Below are positions 32,456 to 45,689 of a stretch of DNA of 64,000 bases, piece after piece. Both the position numbers and the translations under genes were made by a program. Source of the DNA: Rhodeus uyekii (Eukaryota; Chordata; Actinopteri; Cypriniformes; Acheilognathidae); NCBI GenBank assembly GCA_037043235.1, contig JAWRVZ010000156.1, positions 1,468,923-1,532,922 of the forward strand. Reading direction: 5' to 3'. The notes beneath the pieces are model-generated. The model had not been told where the DNA came from and did no database searches. It saw only the letters and a program-made list of their open reading frames with translations. Numbering within the stretch: position 1 is the stretch's first letter; each line of letters opens with the position of its first letter.

Positions 32456-35400
32456 AGTGCATTTCAATTTTCTTCTCTCTCTCTATCTCTTTGTTTTTCT
32501 TTCTTTTTTGGAGTTGTGCTCTGTAATTCATAATTCAGTATAAGTGATTTTGTATTGCCTTATTATAATTGTCACTCCTGCCACCGGTGAGGTTTTACAG
32601 AGCGTATTTCTCGAGAGAGTTTCGACTACCTGTGATTTCCCGCACGCAGTCACGTGGCTCAACTTTGCGCTGTCAGTCTGTTTGAATTTATAAACTGTAT
32701 TAAGCGTTATAGACAGCAGTTTGAATATATTTGCTGTGAGTTTTGGTAAATATGAATGCATAATGTGACATGATGCATTGAATACTACTCTGATGTTATG
32801 TACCTTAGTATTTTATGTTTGGGGAGTGATGGATTAATGTTTCCTTGTGCATAACCCTCAGGTATTACTTATAGCCTATGGGTCAGAACCAAAAACCAAA
32901 CACTTTAAGTATACAATTTATCAATTAAAATAAATCACCATATTTTAGTTCTGTGATATTTTATGGTACTAAGTTGGTCATTAATGGATCATAATTATTG
33001 TTTATATTACAGTTAAATAAAAAAAATGTATGGACAGGAGTCCATCTAGAATAAGGAACGGCAGATAGACTGCATTTCACTTTACATCCGGTTTATGCAG
33101 TTGAAAAATGTTTTTAGATTTTCCCTAGTGTTATTATCATTCCTTTTTTTTCTTTTTATTAAACGTTTTTTAACATGCTTGTTTCTATTTTCAGAATACT
33201 GTTTCACAAGTCCACTCTTGAGTTTAATTGATGGCATGGCCACACAAATAAAAAAATGGCTTGTTGATAAAGAAATCATTATTTGTCCATTGTCCATTGT
33301 AGCTATCCTTGATTGATGGCAAGTTCATCATAAGTTTTAAGCCATTTATTTGACAACTCGGCTTCTTAAAAATATGTAGCATTTATCTAGAAAAAGTATA
33401 TATATATATATATACTTGATATATATATCAAGAAAAAGATGTGCTAGAGATACATTTGTAAAATTATATTCCAAATTTGGATTAAATATATAGTTCATAT
33501 TTAACAACAGTTGTTAACATTGTTCTTTTGGTTGATTTTATTATTTTTAAAAAAGATCTGATTATTTGAAAAAAAAAAAAAAACATTACTAGATTACCAA
33601 AATAATTATTAGTGTCAGCCCTACATTTAGTAATCAACTTTTCGAAATTGTCTTTGTCACTTTCAGTCAGATAGACAGTTTTTCAAGTCGTTTCAGTCTG
33701 TCTCCATTTTTCTGCTTCTTCATATAATCCAGACTCCAGCTGTCGTCAGAATCCTTGTGCATACAAAAATCTGACTTATTACATTTAATGGCAAAATGAA
33801 TAAATATATATATTGTATGTAGTAATTGGTTTCGATCTCTAGATGTACTAATATTTCATATATTTGCTTAAGTATGTTAGTGTAATGTATGGGATGTGCC
33901 AGAGGAGGATGGGCTATCTTGTTTCATTCATAAAGGTTCACTTCATTACTTTGTACAATACCAACACTTGTCATTTTCGAGATAAAAGCTTGAGGCACAA
34001 CGGTCTGAAATATTCCATGTATGTATAATATTGTAGAATTTAACGGCACAAATGTATTAATGCACAGTAATGAATAACATTTGTTTTCATGTTTATAAAT
34101 ATCATAGAGATAAGACAGTAAAGAGAACATTTTCAATGAAGTTAAAATTATATTGAATACTATGCTAATATATAGTTAGTCCATACTATAAGTGCTACTA
34201 TAAAAATAAAAAAATAAAGATTTCAGGTGAATTGACACATCTAGTTTTGTCTTTACTGAATACGATTTAATGGCAGATTAAGAATACTTTCTTACTTTGG
34301 AGAAGATACGGGTATATTCACAAATGGTGCATTAAGATGGTTAGTGGCTTACTAAAAGAAACCTTACTTTTAAATAAGCTTTATAAAGTTAGCAAAATCT
34401 TGCCAGTCTCACTAGTTTACATTTTTACAAAAATGTATTTATTTATTAGTCGTGCTGCAATTGAGCTATTTTTACAAGATTTAACTCAAAGATTAAAGAC
34501 TCCGTCTTCATTTCTTAAGAGCGAATCATAATTAATAAATTTCCACTAGTGTATGCATTGAATGAGTCCTAGCTCTGTTTCCCTTTCTTAAGTATTAGTT
34601 GTATAAATGGGCATGTGTAGCGTGTTTCTAATGTACAGGGTTTTACAAATACAGATATATAGTTTATTTTGTAACGAAAATATCAATAAATATAGCTGCA
34701 AGCAGCAATCACCAAACGTAGCAAGACTATCTGAGCTGTTATGTCGGTTTATTGTCAATATGACTAGTTCTCCTAATGTGCACAGTTCTGTGAAGTTTCT
34801 AGTTTGTGCAAACAACGTATAGAAATGTTAAAAAGCTGATCAGAATGAGAAGATCTATGAAATTATATTAATTTTGTGACAATGTGTATAACACCACGTC
34901 ATCTGATCTGTAAGTTTATGTCCATCTATGTCAAAACTCTGTAATGTCTCCACATAAACAGAGTTTTGTGAAGTTCTTTACTTTGTGAAAACCATGTATG
35001 TTACAAAGCTGACCAGAATGAGATCTATCAAATAACATTAATACTGTGCCAATGTGTGCAACATGTGAACAGAGAGTCTTCAAACTCAAAATGGAATAAA
35101 AAGATTTCCTAGCCTGACGGTGCCTCTTGTGGAAAAAACTAGTATTCCAGTCTTTCTAATTTTTTTAATGCTAGACACTTTATAATTTATTGTGAGTCCT
35201 AGGAGCATCAGAAGTACATGGAACCTAACTCGTTTCATCAAAATGAGTAGTTCTTTACATTTACACAGTTTTGTGGAGTTTCTTGTTTGTGAACAAGATA
35301 TGTAGACTTTTTATTCACAATAGGCCAAACCAGAAATATATGAAAAATTGTATCTGCTGAACAGTTCAACTAATCGAAATTCCTTTGATAACTTTTTGCC

Positions 35401-36829
35401 TTGAGTGTCCCTATATGATTCAAGACGTAAGACGTTTGTATGGCGAGTTCGAAAAAGTTGAAATTTCAAAAATCTCCAATATTTCACAAACTATTTGATT
35501 GACAGCAGTGGTTCTTGAGGCAAATTTGTTCAGTAAGAGGAGATCTATCCGATGATATTAGTATTGTGTGGATGCGTGAAGCACCACGTGAGTAAAAATG
35601 CAAAAAAAAACTTGTTAGCGCCAACTAGTGTCCGATTTTTTTCAAAATTCTTAAAGACCTCTAGGACCTCTAGGATCCAGTTTCGATCGACCTTAGTTAA
35701 GGTGGTCTAATTGATGGTCAAACTTCATTGGCCGATGACAGCCATGTTTTTTTGAGATATGCCAATATCCTCATAGACCATCATGGACCCTTGGACAAAG
35801 ACCGTGCATGACAAATTTCAGGTCAGTCAGACTGACATGTGACCCTGTACAGATGATTTAGTGTTGTTGTTTTTTCGCAATATAGCGCCACCAAGTGGTC
35901 AGTTGTCGAAATTTTTGGGGTGTTACAACAAAATCAGTTCTTACATGAAGTTTGGTGAGATTATCAGGTGGTTGTCCTGTCCTGAACTTAAAAAGAATAT
36001 TGAAGAACATGAACGGTTCTTATGAATATTTCTTGAGATCTGGCAGCGCTTCCTCTCACATAGCTGAGCCACATTTGGCTTGAGAGAAGAAAGAGCCGAG
36101 CCTCTCAGTACAGCTTGAAGATGATCGCCAATAAACAAACCTGTACTTGGACTTACATCGTCAATGGAACATCGGTGTTAGTTGTTAATTTGCTAAATCT
36201 TCATGATAACGTAATCATCCACACATGGGTGACAATCATATAGCTTTCAATTTTTATGCTAATCAGCCCATTTCAAATGATGGAAAAACAAAATACAATC
36301 TGCATGACACTAAACGCTATAACAGTGACAAGGACTCCGTCCAGCTCAAAGTCAAACATGCTCAATTTCAAACACAACAAGAAGTAATAATTCTATGACG
36401 GCTTTGACAAATGTGATGTTACATGTGCTCATGTACATGGTTGTGAAATGTTTCTCTGTCTGCATCAAGCTCGGCCGGTTACCCCACCTCTGGGAGTCAT
36501 ATCCCCCACTGTGATTGGTTGGTTTGTTCAAATTGCACAAAAAAGGAACCTTCCACACCCAGCGCAGTAAATAGCTATTCATTCAAAACTCGTGGGCCAC
36601 ACTAACATTAAACTTTCATTTTGTCTTGGGGGGCACAAAATATTGTTTCGCCGGCTGCACGTTTGAGACCCCTGATCTAAATGGAGCGTATGTTATCTGA
36701 ACTCTGCATTAAATAACTTATGGTCTTTTCCTCACAAACTTTTTATATCTACTAAAATTAAACAATTCCATTTCAACATTTTTCGTAGATATTACCCGTG
36801 CAATTTATTGCCATTGAAATCAGCAAAAA

Positions 36830-37081
36830 TTGTGTGCCACGCTTGAATTTGATGATGACTCTCTGCAATTCGTGTTCCCTGCAGCCTATTCTCTCACTTA
36901 TCACACAGGAAATGCTCTCTTCCAGGATCAGCAACTGAGGATAACTGAGCAAAGGCAGGAAATGCCAATTCGTGGGGCCACATTCATCCCTGACAATGAC
37001 ACAGATGGACATTTGATTGATGAAGGTTTAAAAAACATGTCAAGGATTGCTCAAGAAATAGAAAAACAGAGAAGTGAATGA
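36830..37081 (+). other. Unassigned 83-codon open frame, copy C
   Basis: It is the counterpart of 4087-4338. It differs by Tyr for Cys in SLTYHTGN and Ile for Lys in AQEIEKQ. It is still open, with the same TTG opening and TGA stop. Confidence 0.33.
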
Positions 37082-37516
37082 TCAAAGTGGGTTCTTATCA
37101 TGGCTCACAAGTTGGCAACAAACACGTATAACTTCTTTAATCCCCATAGTGGTAGTACTCGACACACTCAAAACGCAATAATGTGGATTTTTTAGCATAT
37201 AAAAAGTCACTAGTCAGGTTTATTTTTAGTATGTAAAAACTATGCACTATCTTAATGCACCATTTGTGAATATACCTGTATCTTCTCTGAAGTTCACAAG
37301 AAAGTTTCCTTAATGTGCCAGTAAGTCATAATTCAATAAAGACAAAGCAACTGAATGTGACAATTCACCTGAAATATTTATTTAAAAACATGTTTGAAAT
37401 CTTATCCATCCCAGACATGATACCAGCAGCACAATCTTATAGTGTAAAATCAACTTTATACTAGCATAGTATTTGATATTATTTTACCTTCATTGAAACA
37501 TTTCTCTTTACTTTAT

Positions 37517-38985
37517 ATTTACATTTACATTTATTCATTTAGCAGACGCTTTTATCCATAGCGACTTACAACTTGAGGAATTCAGAAAGCGATCTGTCCT
37601 GAAGATACAAAAGTGCATAGTGCTTAGAATACAAAGTTTCGAACATTACATACAAAAGTAGTACAAGCATGGGGAATAGAGGGAGTAAGAGAATTAATTA
37701 AAAAAAAATTGTGTGTGTGTGTCATATTAGGTGCTCATGGAAGAGATGTGTTCTTTGAAGGTCAGCTGGTCCTTAAAGATAACTCCAAGAGTTCTGGCAG
37801 ACCTTGAAGGGGTAACCGTGGTAGTACCGATCTGGACGGTGAAATCATACTGTAGTGTTGGACGGAAAAGACAAGCAGCTCCGTCTTTGCCAGGTTGAAC
37901 TGCAGATGATGCTCTGTCATCCATGCCGAGATGTCCGCTAGCCAGCTTGTGATTTTCGCAGCCATCGTGTGATCACAGCTGGTTGAAACGGCAGGTAAAG
38001 CTGTGTGTCGTTGGCTTAGTGGTGATAGGAGAAGCCGTGTGCCTCTATGATGGGACCCAGTGATGTGGTGTACGTGGAGAAGAGAAGTGGTCCAAGTGTG
38101 GTCCACGGTGACCAGTTGAGATTCTTTGGAGACCTCCCCGCACCATGCAAACCTGAAGGACCCATCCGTGAGATGGGATTCAAACCACTGAAGAGGATGC
38201 CTAGTGACGAGAGGGTAGATAGAAGGATATGATTGATGATTAACAGTGTCAAAGACAGCAGACAGATCTAAAATAATGAGAACTGACAATTTTGAATCAG
38301 CTTTTCCACTCCTTAAAGCTTCAGCAACGGATAGTAGTGCAGTCTCGGTTGAAGCCAGACTGGTTGAAGTCACCTTCACCTTCTTGAAGACTGGTTGATC
38401 AATCAGACTGGTTGATGTCCAACTGGCCATTCTGAGAGAGACAAGAAGATACCTGATTAAAAATAACACGTTCAAGAGTTTTTGATATGAATGGTAGGAG
38501 AGAGCCAAGTCTGTAATTATCAACGAGTGATATGTTTAATGTGGGTTTTTCGAGCAGTGGGGTTACCCTTTTTTATAGGGAAGGCTCCCGTGTGAAGAGA
38601 TGTGTTGATGATGTGAGTGAGTGCCGGTAAGAAGTTTAGATACATCTACCTCTGTGAGTGAAGAGGTGGTTGAAAAAAGGTTTCTGGTTACATCAAAGGT
38701 CGGTCTATTTTCATGTGTGTGTGGAGCTGAGAACTGACTGCTGATAGTTGCAGTTTTGTCAATAAAGAAATGGGCAAAATCATTGGCAGTTAAAGAGGTG
38801 GAAGGGTGGAGGGAGCTGAATGTTTTGAAAAGTGCATGCATGTTAGAAGCGCTGTTAATTTTGGTGAGGAAATGCCATTATTTAGCAGTATGGACATCAG
38901 TAGAAAAGGTAGAGAGCAGAGATTTCTTCCAAAACTTCCTTTTGTGATCACATGGACGGAAGACGGAAGTTATAATATTCAGTAG
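37517..38985 (-). mobile_element. L2-like LINE fragment, copy C
   Basis: It runs on the minus strand from the KRKFWKK-type beginning near 38985 to the 'gataaaagcgtctgctaaat' tail at 37517. The frame at 37762-38523 covers LIILDLSAVFDTVNHQ to the thumb region in one piece. An 8-bp loss near 37860 then breaks it relative to copy D. Confidence 0.8.
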
Positions 38986-38994
38986 TATTATATA

Positions 38995-40320
38995 CAGTGC
39001 CCTCCACAATTATTGGCACCCCTGTTTAAGATGTGATCGTGGACTTCTAAAAATTCTCTTTTGTTTTTAAACAACGTGGAACCCAATTGCAAAAAAAGAG
39101 AAAAATCCAACCTTTCATTTAAGTGCATTACTTTGGTGGAAAAAATAAATAAATCACACATTTAGAAGAACAAAAAAAAACCTTGAAATCATATGTCCCA
39201 CATTTATTGGCACCCCTGATGTTCATACTTTGTACAACCCCCTTTTGCCAACAATACAGCTCTTAATCTCCTCCTATAACATTTCACAAGATTGGAGAAC
39301 ACAGAGAGAGGGATCTTTGACCATTCTTCTTTGCACAATCTTTCTAGATCATCCAGTGTCCTGGGTCCTCTCTTATGCACTCTCCTCTTTAGCTCGCCCC
39401 ACAGGTTTTGGACTGGGTTGAGGTCTTGGGACTGAGATGGCATGGGAGGACCTTGAGTTTGTGACTGCTGAACCATTTTTGTGTAGATTTTGCCATTTGT
39501 TATCCTGCTGAACTACCCAATGACGACCCATCTTCAGCTTTCTGGCAGAGGCCATCAGGTTTTTATTTTAAAATGTCCTTGTACTTCAAAGCGTTCATAA
39601 TGCCATGCATCCTAACAAGGTTCCCAGGGCCTTTGGAGGAGAAACAGTCCCACAGCATCACAGATCCTCCACCATACTTCACGGTGGAAATGAGGTGCTT
39701 TTCGGCATAATCCGAGAAAAGGTTTTTTTCCTTGCATCCTCCCGAACAGCTGGTTGGCATGTAGGGAGCATCTGATGGTTGTTTTAGAGACAACTTTGTG
39801 ACCCCAAGATGCCCCTCTTTGATGCAATTATGTGACAGTGAGCTTAGGACATTTTTTTACTTCTCTTTACCATCCTCCTCACTGAGGGTTGTGGCAAGAT
39901 AAACATGGGACCTCTTCCAGCCTTGTTTGTCACTGTTCCAGTTGTTTTAAACCTCTTAATGAGTCCTCTGACTGTATACACGGTGCAAATTAAGGCGAGT
40001 GGCTATTTTCTCGTAGCCATTGTCTGACTTGTGAATGTCGACACACATCTGCCTTACTTGAATGGTGTGTTCTTTTGTCTTTGCTATGTTGATAAATGGG
40101 GTAAGAGAATTAGGCTTCTGTGTCACGTCATATTTATACCCCAGGGAAACTGCAAGTCATGAATTACTAATTAAAAGTTCCTAGATACCCTGAGCAACTT
40201 TAGCAACTACAGAAAAATATATTTTAAAAAAATCAATTAAATTTTTCAGAGGAATCAAGTTTTTTTCTTCTAAATGTGTGATTTTTTTTCCCACTTAAGC
40301 AATGCACTTATTTGGGTTAT
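38995..40320 (-). mobile_element. Tc1-like element, family I, left end lost (C)
   Basis: The right terminal repeat is complete (CAGTGCCCTCCACAATTATT at 38995, next to TA). The other side stops within the first terminal repeat, where 'cacttacttgattccttgat' replaces it. The transposase remnant has the GGGSVMLWDCFSSKG and DLNPVQNLWGELK blocks in separate frames. Confidence 0.85.
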
Positions 40321-40676
40321 TTGGGCACTTACTTGATTCCTTGATTACAATAACTGAGATGTCTGCAACACACACGCACATTTATGTGATCGTACGCAAC
40401 AGCTGGTAAAGGCCAGACGTGAGAAATGGATCTCTAACATCGGCCGAGCGGACATCAAGCCTTCCAGCTATGACACTATTTGCTTCTTGCCCATCAATAA
40501 CCTAATAAAATTAAAGGTGAACAATGTAGATCATGATTAGATCACATGGATGTGGTTATCCGGATCTACAGTGAATAAAAACCATCCCACGACACTCAGA
40601 CGATGCGAGTAATGGTCTGACACCCATAAAGCGCTGCAATTATAAAGCATTATATCCATGTATATTATGTGCCTGC

Positions 40677-40907
40677 TTAAAGGTGGTATCCAACAGTTTT
40701 CCGATAATATATGTAACAATACCTGACCTCTGTTTGGGGTTTTTTAGTGAATTTTCTGTAGAAAAACATAATTCTATAATCTTAGCTTTTCCATACAGGT
40801 GTAGGACATCAATAAAGAGCATTTTGCAAGATCTGTTCCGGTAACAAAAGTTTATAAAAATGTTAAATGAAAATATTTTTGGTCCAAACTGTTGGATACC
40901 AACTTTA
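40677..40907. repeat. Small foldback (MITE-like) repeat, copy C
   Basis: The inverted ends are as at 61-299, at 231 bp. It lacks the short indels that A has near 85. Confidence 0.45.
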
Positions 40908-41249
40908 AAATATACGCAGTGAGAAATTTGCAAGCAAAATTAAATCTGATGCAACAGTGAAAGAAAGAAAGTAGGAAACTTTATTGCTAATGAAAACCAT
41001 TTCATCTACCTTGGCAGTTGTTACACATCTGTCATTGATGACACAGGACACCACTTCTCGCACCCAGCCACACTATAAGGACTTGGGGTGAAAACCAGAT
41101 AGTTGAGAACATTATTGAGAGCATGTTGTGTTCGGTAGAAGATTTTAAAATGGGTCTGTTCGTCTTCCAGGTCGTCCTTTCGTCACGGCATTCGTTGAGT
41201 CTGAGATCTCGCTCCTGTCCGTGGCAGTCTTTTAATATATAGAAAACAA

Positions 41250-41790
41250 TCTAGCACAAATGTCTGTGATTGGACATTGCAATCGTCAGCTCAACGTAAA
41301 CACCTTATGATTGGTTGAACTGCTTGCAGCGTAGCAAAAAACAACGTGTTCAAAGTCTTTGTAAAAAAAAAAAAAAAAAAAAAAAACTTTGATTTGAAGT
41401 GAACCGATTCGACACCTTTCATTGTCATATCCAGGCATCCGTGTAAAACCAGATCACATGTGTGTCCTTGCCTTATCAAGCACACATACAGAGACATTAG
41501 AATACAGAGACATTATAAAGTAGCACACTGGACTACAGCCCTCAACCTTACCCCGTGATGGTCAAACAGGTCCATGAAGTTGATTGCTACAGCCAATCAG
41601 CACGTGTGTGCATTCGGCTGCTCAACATAAATGCCTGTGATTGGTTGATCGGCTCAACGTTGCAATAAACAACAGTTCAGTCTTTGAAGTCAAGGCTTTT
41701 GAAGTCTTCCGTTTTTTTCAACTCTTTCTAGTGAACCAATTCCGGCATTCGAGGCCTTTCACTCGGTTAATTTACGTTGCGATACCGTAC
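41250..41790. other. Gene-free stretch with reiterated ATTGG modules
   Basis: Two related modules carry '(a)tgattggttga', 'gctcaacgt', 'gcaa-aaacaac' and 'gttcaaagtctttg' (41270-41400 and 41600-41740). A poly-A tract of about 25 bp lies at 41361. Inverted CCAAT boxes of this density are typical of promoter-like sequence such as LTR U3 regions, but no TATA or start is evident. Mirrored in D at 49860-50400. Confidence 0.35.
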
Positions 41791-41846
41791 ATCACGTCAC
41801 GCAAGCACATACAATTGGTGTTTTACCGACGTCATTGCAGCAGCTG

Positions 41847-41974
41847 TCCTGTGGCGCAGTCAGTGAAGCGTCGGTGCTTTCAAGGTCGCGGGTTCGCTCC
41901 CAGGTAGCAGAGGCCCGTCGCAAGGTCTTATCTGCATGCAGCTAAGGTCGCTTTTAGGTCTGCCAAATGCCTAA
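41847..41974 (+). mobile_element. tRNA-derived SINE, diverged
   Basis: The pol III A-box-like TGGCGCAGTCAGTGAAGCG and B-box-like GGTTCGCTCCC are spaced as in a tRNA. A decayed L2-type tail follows ('gtcgcttttaggtctgccaa'). Its mirror is at 49680-49805. Confidence 0.7.
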
Positions 41975-42139
41975 TTGTGGAGTGGTAAGCAGACATTTAT
42001 TCTCCATTCATTCATATTTAATCCCCTTGCGTTTTCCTCCTCTCATAGACAAATTCATGGAAATTCAGAAGTACCGTATTTGGATCACATTTTCCTCTAT
42101 AGACCTCTGCTAAACCTGCTTCTGCTCCTGTTAAGCTTT

Positions 42140-42276
42140 CTTTTTGCTCAATCAGTAGAGCATTGGTGCTTCCAACACCAAAGACATGGCTTCGATCCCA
42201 GGGAAAATGACAACTGATTCGATGTGCTCCTTAGGTGCAATGGACAAAAAGCGTCTGCCAAATGTATATATGTATG
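42140..42276 (+). mobile_element. tRNA-derived SINE with L2-type tail
   Basis: The tRNA-like part shows 'gctcaatcagtagagc' (A box), a clean anticodon stem (ttggtg/caccaa) and the B-box-like 'cttcgatccc'. The tail reads 'aaaaagcgtctgccaaatgt'. This is the standard cypriniform SINE form. Its mirror is at 49380-49515. Confidence 0.82.
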
Positions 42277-42617
42277 TCGTAGTCTTGGAAAATAACAAAA
42301 CGTTAAAGAGAAGCTCTTTAACCCCTGCCTCATACACTTTATAATTAACCCTTTTTCGGATAGCTTTTACTTTAACAATAATAATATGGTTGGAATAGAC
42401 CCAACTACGCAGACAAAACTAATTTCGGTTGCCATAATTTGCCTTTCAAATGACAAATGATAAAATAAAATAATATCTAGTACTACTTAGACAATAAAAT
42501 ATCGAATACTTTTCTTTTTTCCTTCCACATTTTGTTTGTATGTGCAACAATTAAAAGGATTTTAGTTTTTTAGGAATAGAAGAAAAGTAGTTGTAGTTGT
42601 TTTTGTTTTTTATGTTA

Positions 42618-42845
42618 AAATTGTTCCAGTAAATGCATATACTGCTTGTAAATGTAGGTCTTTAAAGTCGTTTACATAAAGTCTTGCTTTTTTATTATAA
42701 AGGGGTGCACATTTTGGATTACAATTAATTATCCAATTAATAAAATTGTTCCAGTAAATGCATATACTGCTCGTAAATGTAGGTCTTTAAAGTCGTTTAG
42801 ATAAAGTCTTGTTTTTTTATTATAAAGGGGTGCACATTTTGGATA
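42618..42845. repeat. Tandem duplication of about 125 bp
   Basis: 'ttgttccagtaaatgcatat' through 'ggggtgcacattttggat' occurs twice in a row with few differences. It is mirrored in D at about 47805-48030. Confidence 0.85.
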
Positions 42846-43802
42846 ATTATTACAATGAATAATAGTGAATAGTAATAGTGAATAATAGTGAATAATAGTG
42901 AATAATGAATATTAAATTAATTACGCTGACAAAACTAATTTTAGTTGCCATAATTTGCCTTTCATTTATATAGATAAAATAAAATACATTTCTTCTTTCT
43001 TTTGTTTTTATGTGCCACAAATAAAAGGATTTTAGTTTTTTAGGAATAGAAGAAAAACACTCAAAATACAACTATTTTAGCTACAAGATGATATACTGTG
43101 AATAAAAAGAATAATAGTCTGCATCCTTGTAACTAACTCAAAAATGTATAATTGGCAAAAGACTCATTGCGTATGAATGCAGAAATTAGTTTGTTGCGTT
43201 GCATTGCTTACTTTGTGCATATAATGAATTTGTGCATATGTGATATTTCATTGCACTGAGCAAAACAATCTGTTATGCATTGACAATTAGCATAAAACAG
43301 TTTGATGCATTGCATTGCTGACTTTGTGCATAGAACTAATTATCATGTGCATATCTGAGAGGGATAACTTTATGCAAGAACTAATCTGTGCAATGTGATA
43401 TTTCATTAAACTGAGCAAAACAATATGTTGTGCATTGAGAAATAGCATGAACTATTTTGATGTATTACATTGCATTGTGCACTGTGCATTGCATCGCATT
43501 GTGCACAGAACTAATTATCATGTGCATATGCATTATTGCTTTTCATTGGTCGAGTTAAACAATCAGTTGCGTTGTGACAAATAGCATTGTGCACTGTGCA
43601 TTGCATTGTGCACAGAACTAATTCTCATGTGCATATGCATTATTGCTTTGCATTGGTCGAGTTAAACAATCAGTTGCGTTGTGACAAATAGCATTGTGCA
43701 CTGTGCATTGCATTGCATTGTGCACAGAACTGATTCTCATGTGCATATGCATTATTGCTTTGCATTGGTCGAGTTAAACAATCAGTTGCGTTGTGACAAA
43801 TA

Positions 43803-44749
43803 GCATTGTGCACTGTGCATTGCATTGCATTGTGCACAGAACTGATTCTCATGTGCATATGCATTATTGCTTTGCATTAGTCGAGTTAAACAATCAGTTG
43901 CGTTGTGACAAATAGCATGAACTATATTGTTGCAGTGCATTGCTAACTTTGTGCATAGAACTAATCTGTGCACATGTGATATTTCATTGCACTGAGCAAA
44001 ACAATGTGTTGTGCATTGACAAATAGCATTGTGCACTGTGCATTGCATTGCATTGTGCACAGAACTCATTCTCATGTGCAAATGCATTATTGCTTTGGAT
44101 TGGTCGAGTTAAACAATCAGTTGCGTTGTGACAAATAGCATGAACTATTTTGTTGCAGTGCATTGCTAACTTTGTGCATAGAACTAATCTGTGCACATGT
44201 GATATTTCATTGCACTGAGCAAAACAATGTGTTGTGCATTGAAAAATAGCATGAACTAGTTTGTTGTATTGCATTGCATTGTGCACTGTGCATTGCATTG
44301 CATTGTGCACAGAACTAATTCTCATGTGCATATGCATTATTGCTTTGCATTGGTCGAGTTAAACAATCAGTTGCGTTGTGACAAATAGCATTGTGCACTG
44401 TGTATTGCATTGCATTGTGCACAGAACTAATAATCATGTGCATATGCATTATTGCTTTGCATTGGTCGAGTTAAACAATCAGTTGCGTTGTGACAAATAG
44501 CATGAACTATTTTGTTGCAGTGCATTGCTAACTTTGTGCATAGAACTAATCTGTGCAAATGTGATATTTCATTGCACTGAGCAAAACAATGTGTTGTGCA
44601 TTGAGAAATAGCATGAACTAGTTTGTTGTATTGCATTGTATTGTGCACTGTGCATTGCATTGCATTGTGCACAGAACTCATTCTCATGTGCAAATGCATT
44701 ATTGCTTTGCATTGGTCGAGTTAAACAATCAGTTGCGTTGTGACAAATA
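43803..44749. repeat. Higher-order repeat 1 (8 monomers, 947 bp)
   Basis: Counting from each 'gcatt' or 'gcatga' start, the order is 112, 111, 112, 111, 139, 112, 111 and 139 bp. The 112-bp type ends 'gttgcgttgtgacaaata'; the 111-bp type ends 'gttgtgcattgacaaata'; the 139-bp type is a fusion of both. Confidence 0.9.
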
Positions 44750-45689
44750 GCATTTTGCACTGTGCATTGCATTGCATTGTGCACAGAACTGATTCTCATG
44801 TGCATATGCATTATTGCTTTGCATTAGTCGAGTTAAACAATCAGTTGCGTTGTGACAAATAGCATGAACTATATTGTTGCAGTGCATTGCTAACTTTGTG
44901 CATAGAACTAATCTGTGCACATGTGATATTTCATTGCACTGAGCAAAACAATGTGTTGTGCATTGACAAATAGCATTGTGCACTGTGCATTGCATTGCAT
45001 TGTGCACAGAACTCATTCTCATGTGCAAATGCATTATTGCTTTGGATTGGTCGAGTTAAACAATCAGTTGCGTTGTGACAAATAGCATGAACTATTTTGT
45101 TGCAGTGCATTGCTAACTGTGCATAGAACTAATCTGTGCACATGTGATATTTCATTGCACTGAGCAAAACAATGTGTTGTGCATTGAAAAATAGCATGAA
45201 CTAGTTTGTTGTATTGCATTGCATTGTGCACTGTGCATTGCATTGTGCACAGAACTAATTCTCATGTGCATATGCATTATTGCTTTGCATTGGTCGAGTT
45301 AAACAATCAGTTGCGTTGTGACAAATAGCATTGTGCACTGTGTATTGCATTGCATTGTGCACAGAACTAATTATCAGGTGCATATGCATTATTGCTTTGC
45401 ATTGGTCGAGATAAACAATCAGTTGCGTTGTGACAAATAGCATGAACTATTTTGTTGCAGTGCATTGCTAACTTTGTGCATAGAACTAATCTGTGCAAAT
45501 GTGATATTTCATTGCACTGAGCAAAACAATGTGTTGTGCATTGAGAAATAGCATGAACTAGTTTGTTGTATTGCATTGTATTGTGCACTGTGCATTGCAT
45601 TGCATTGTGCACAGAACTCATTCTCATGTGCAAATGCATTATTGCTTTGCATTGGTCGAGTTAAACAATCAGTTGCGTTGTGACAAATA
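44750..45689. repeat. Higher-order repeat 2 (940 bp)
   Basis: It has the same monomer order as the previous repeat, with few substitutions and a small number of short losses. Confidence 0.9.

Larger units (their letters stand above)
27890..43190 (-). repeat. Inverted-unit copy C, left arm of the large palindrome
   Basis: It is the reverse complement of copy D (about 47105-61995). By eye the arms are nearly identical. A 97-codon frame (40640-40933 and 50710-51003) and a 90-codon frame (39204-39476 and 52167-52439) are identical in translation between arms, and others differ at one residue. Both arms share loss of the family I Tc1 left end. C alone has the solo LTR at 30000 and losses near 33690 and 42590. 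Confidence 0.92.

Noticed and set aside
41847..42205. Candidate tRNA genes
   Set aside because: A and B boxes are present, but LINE-type tails follow and the cloverleaf is imperfect; these are SINEs.
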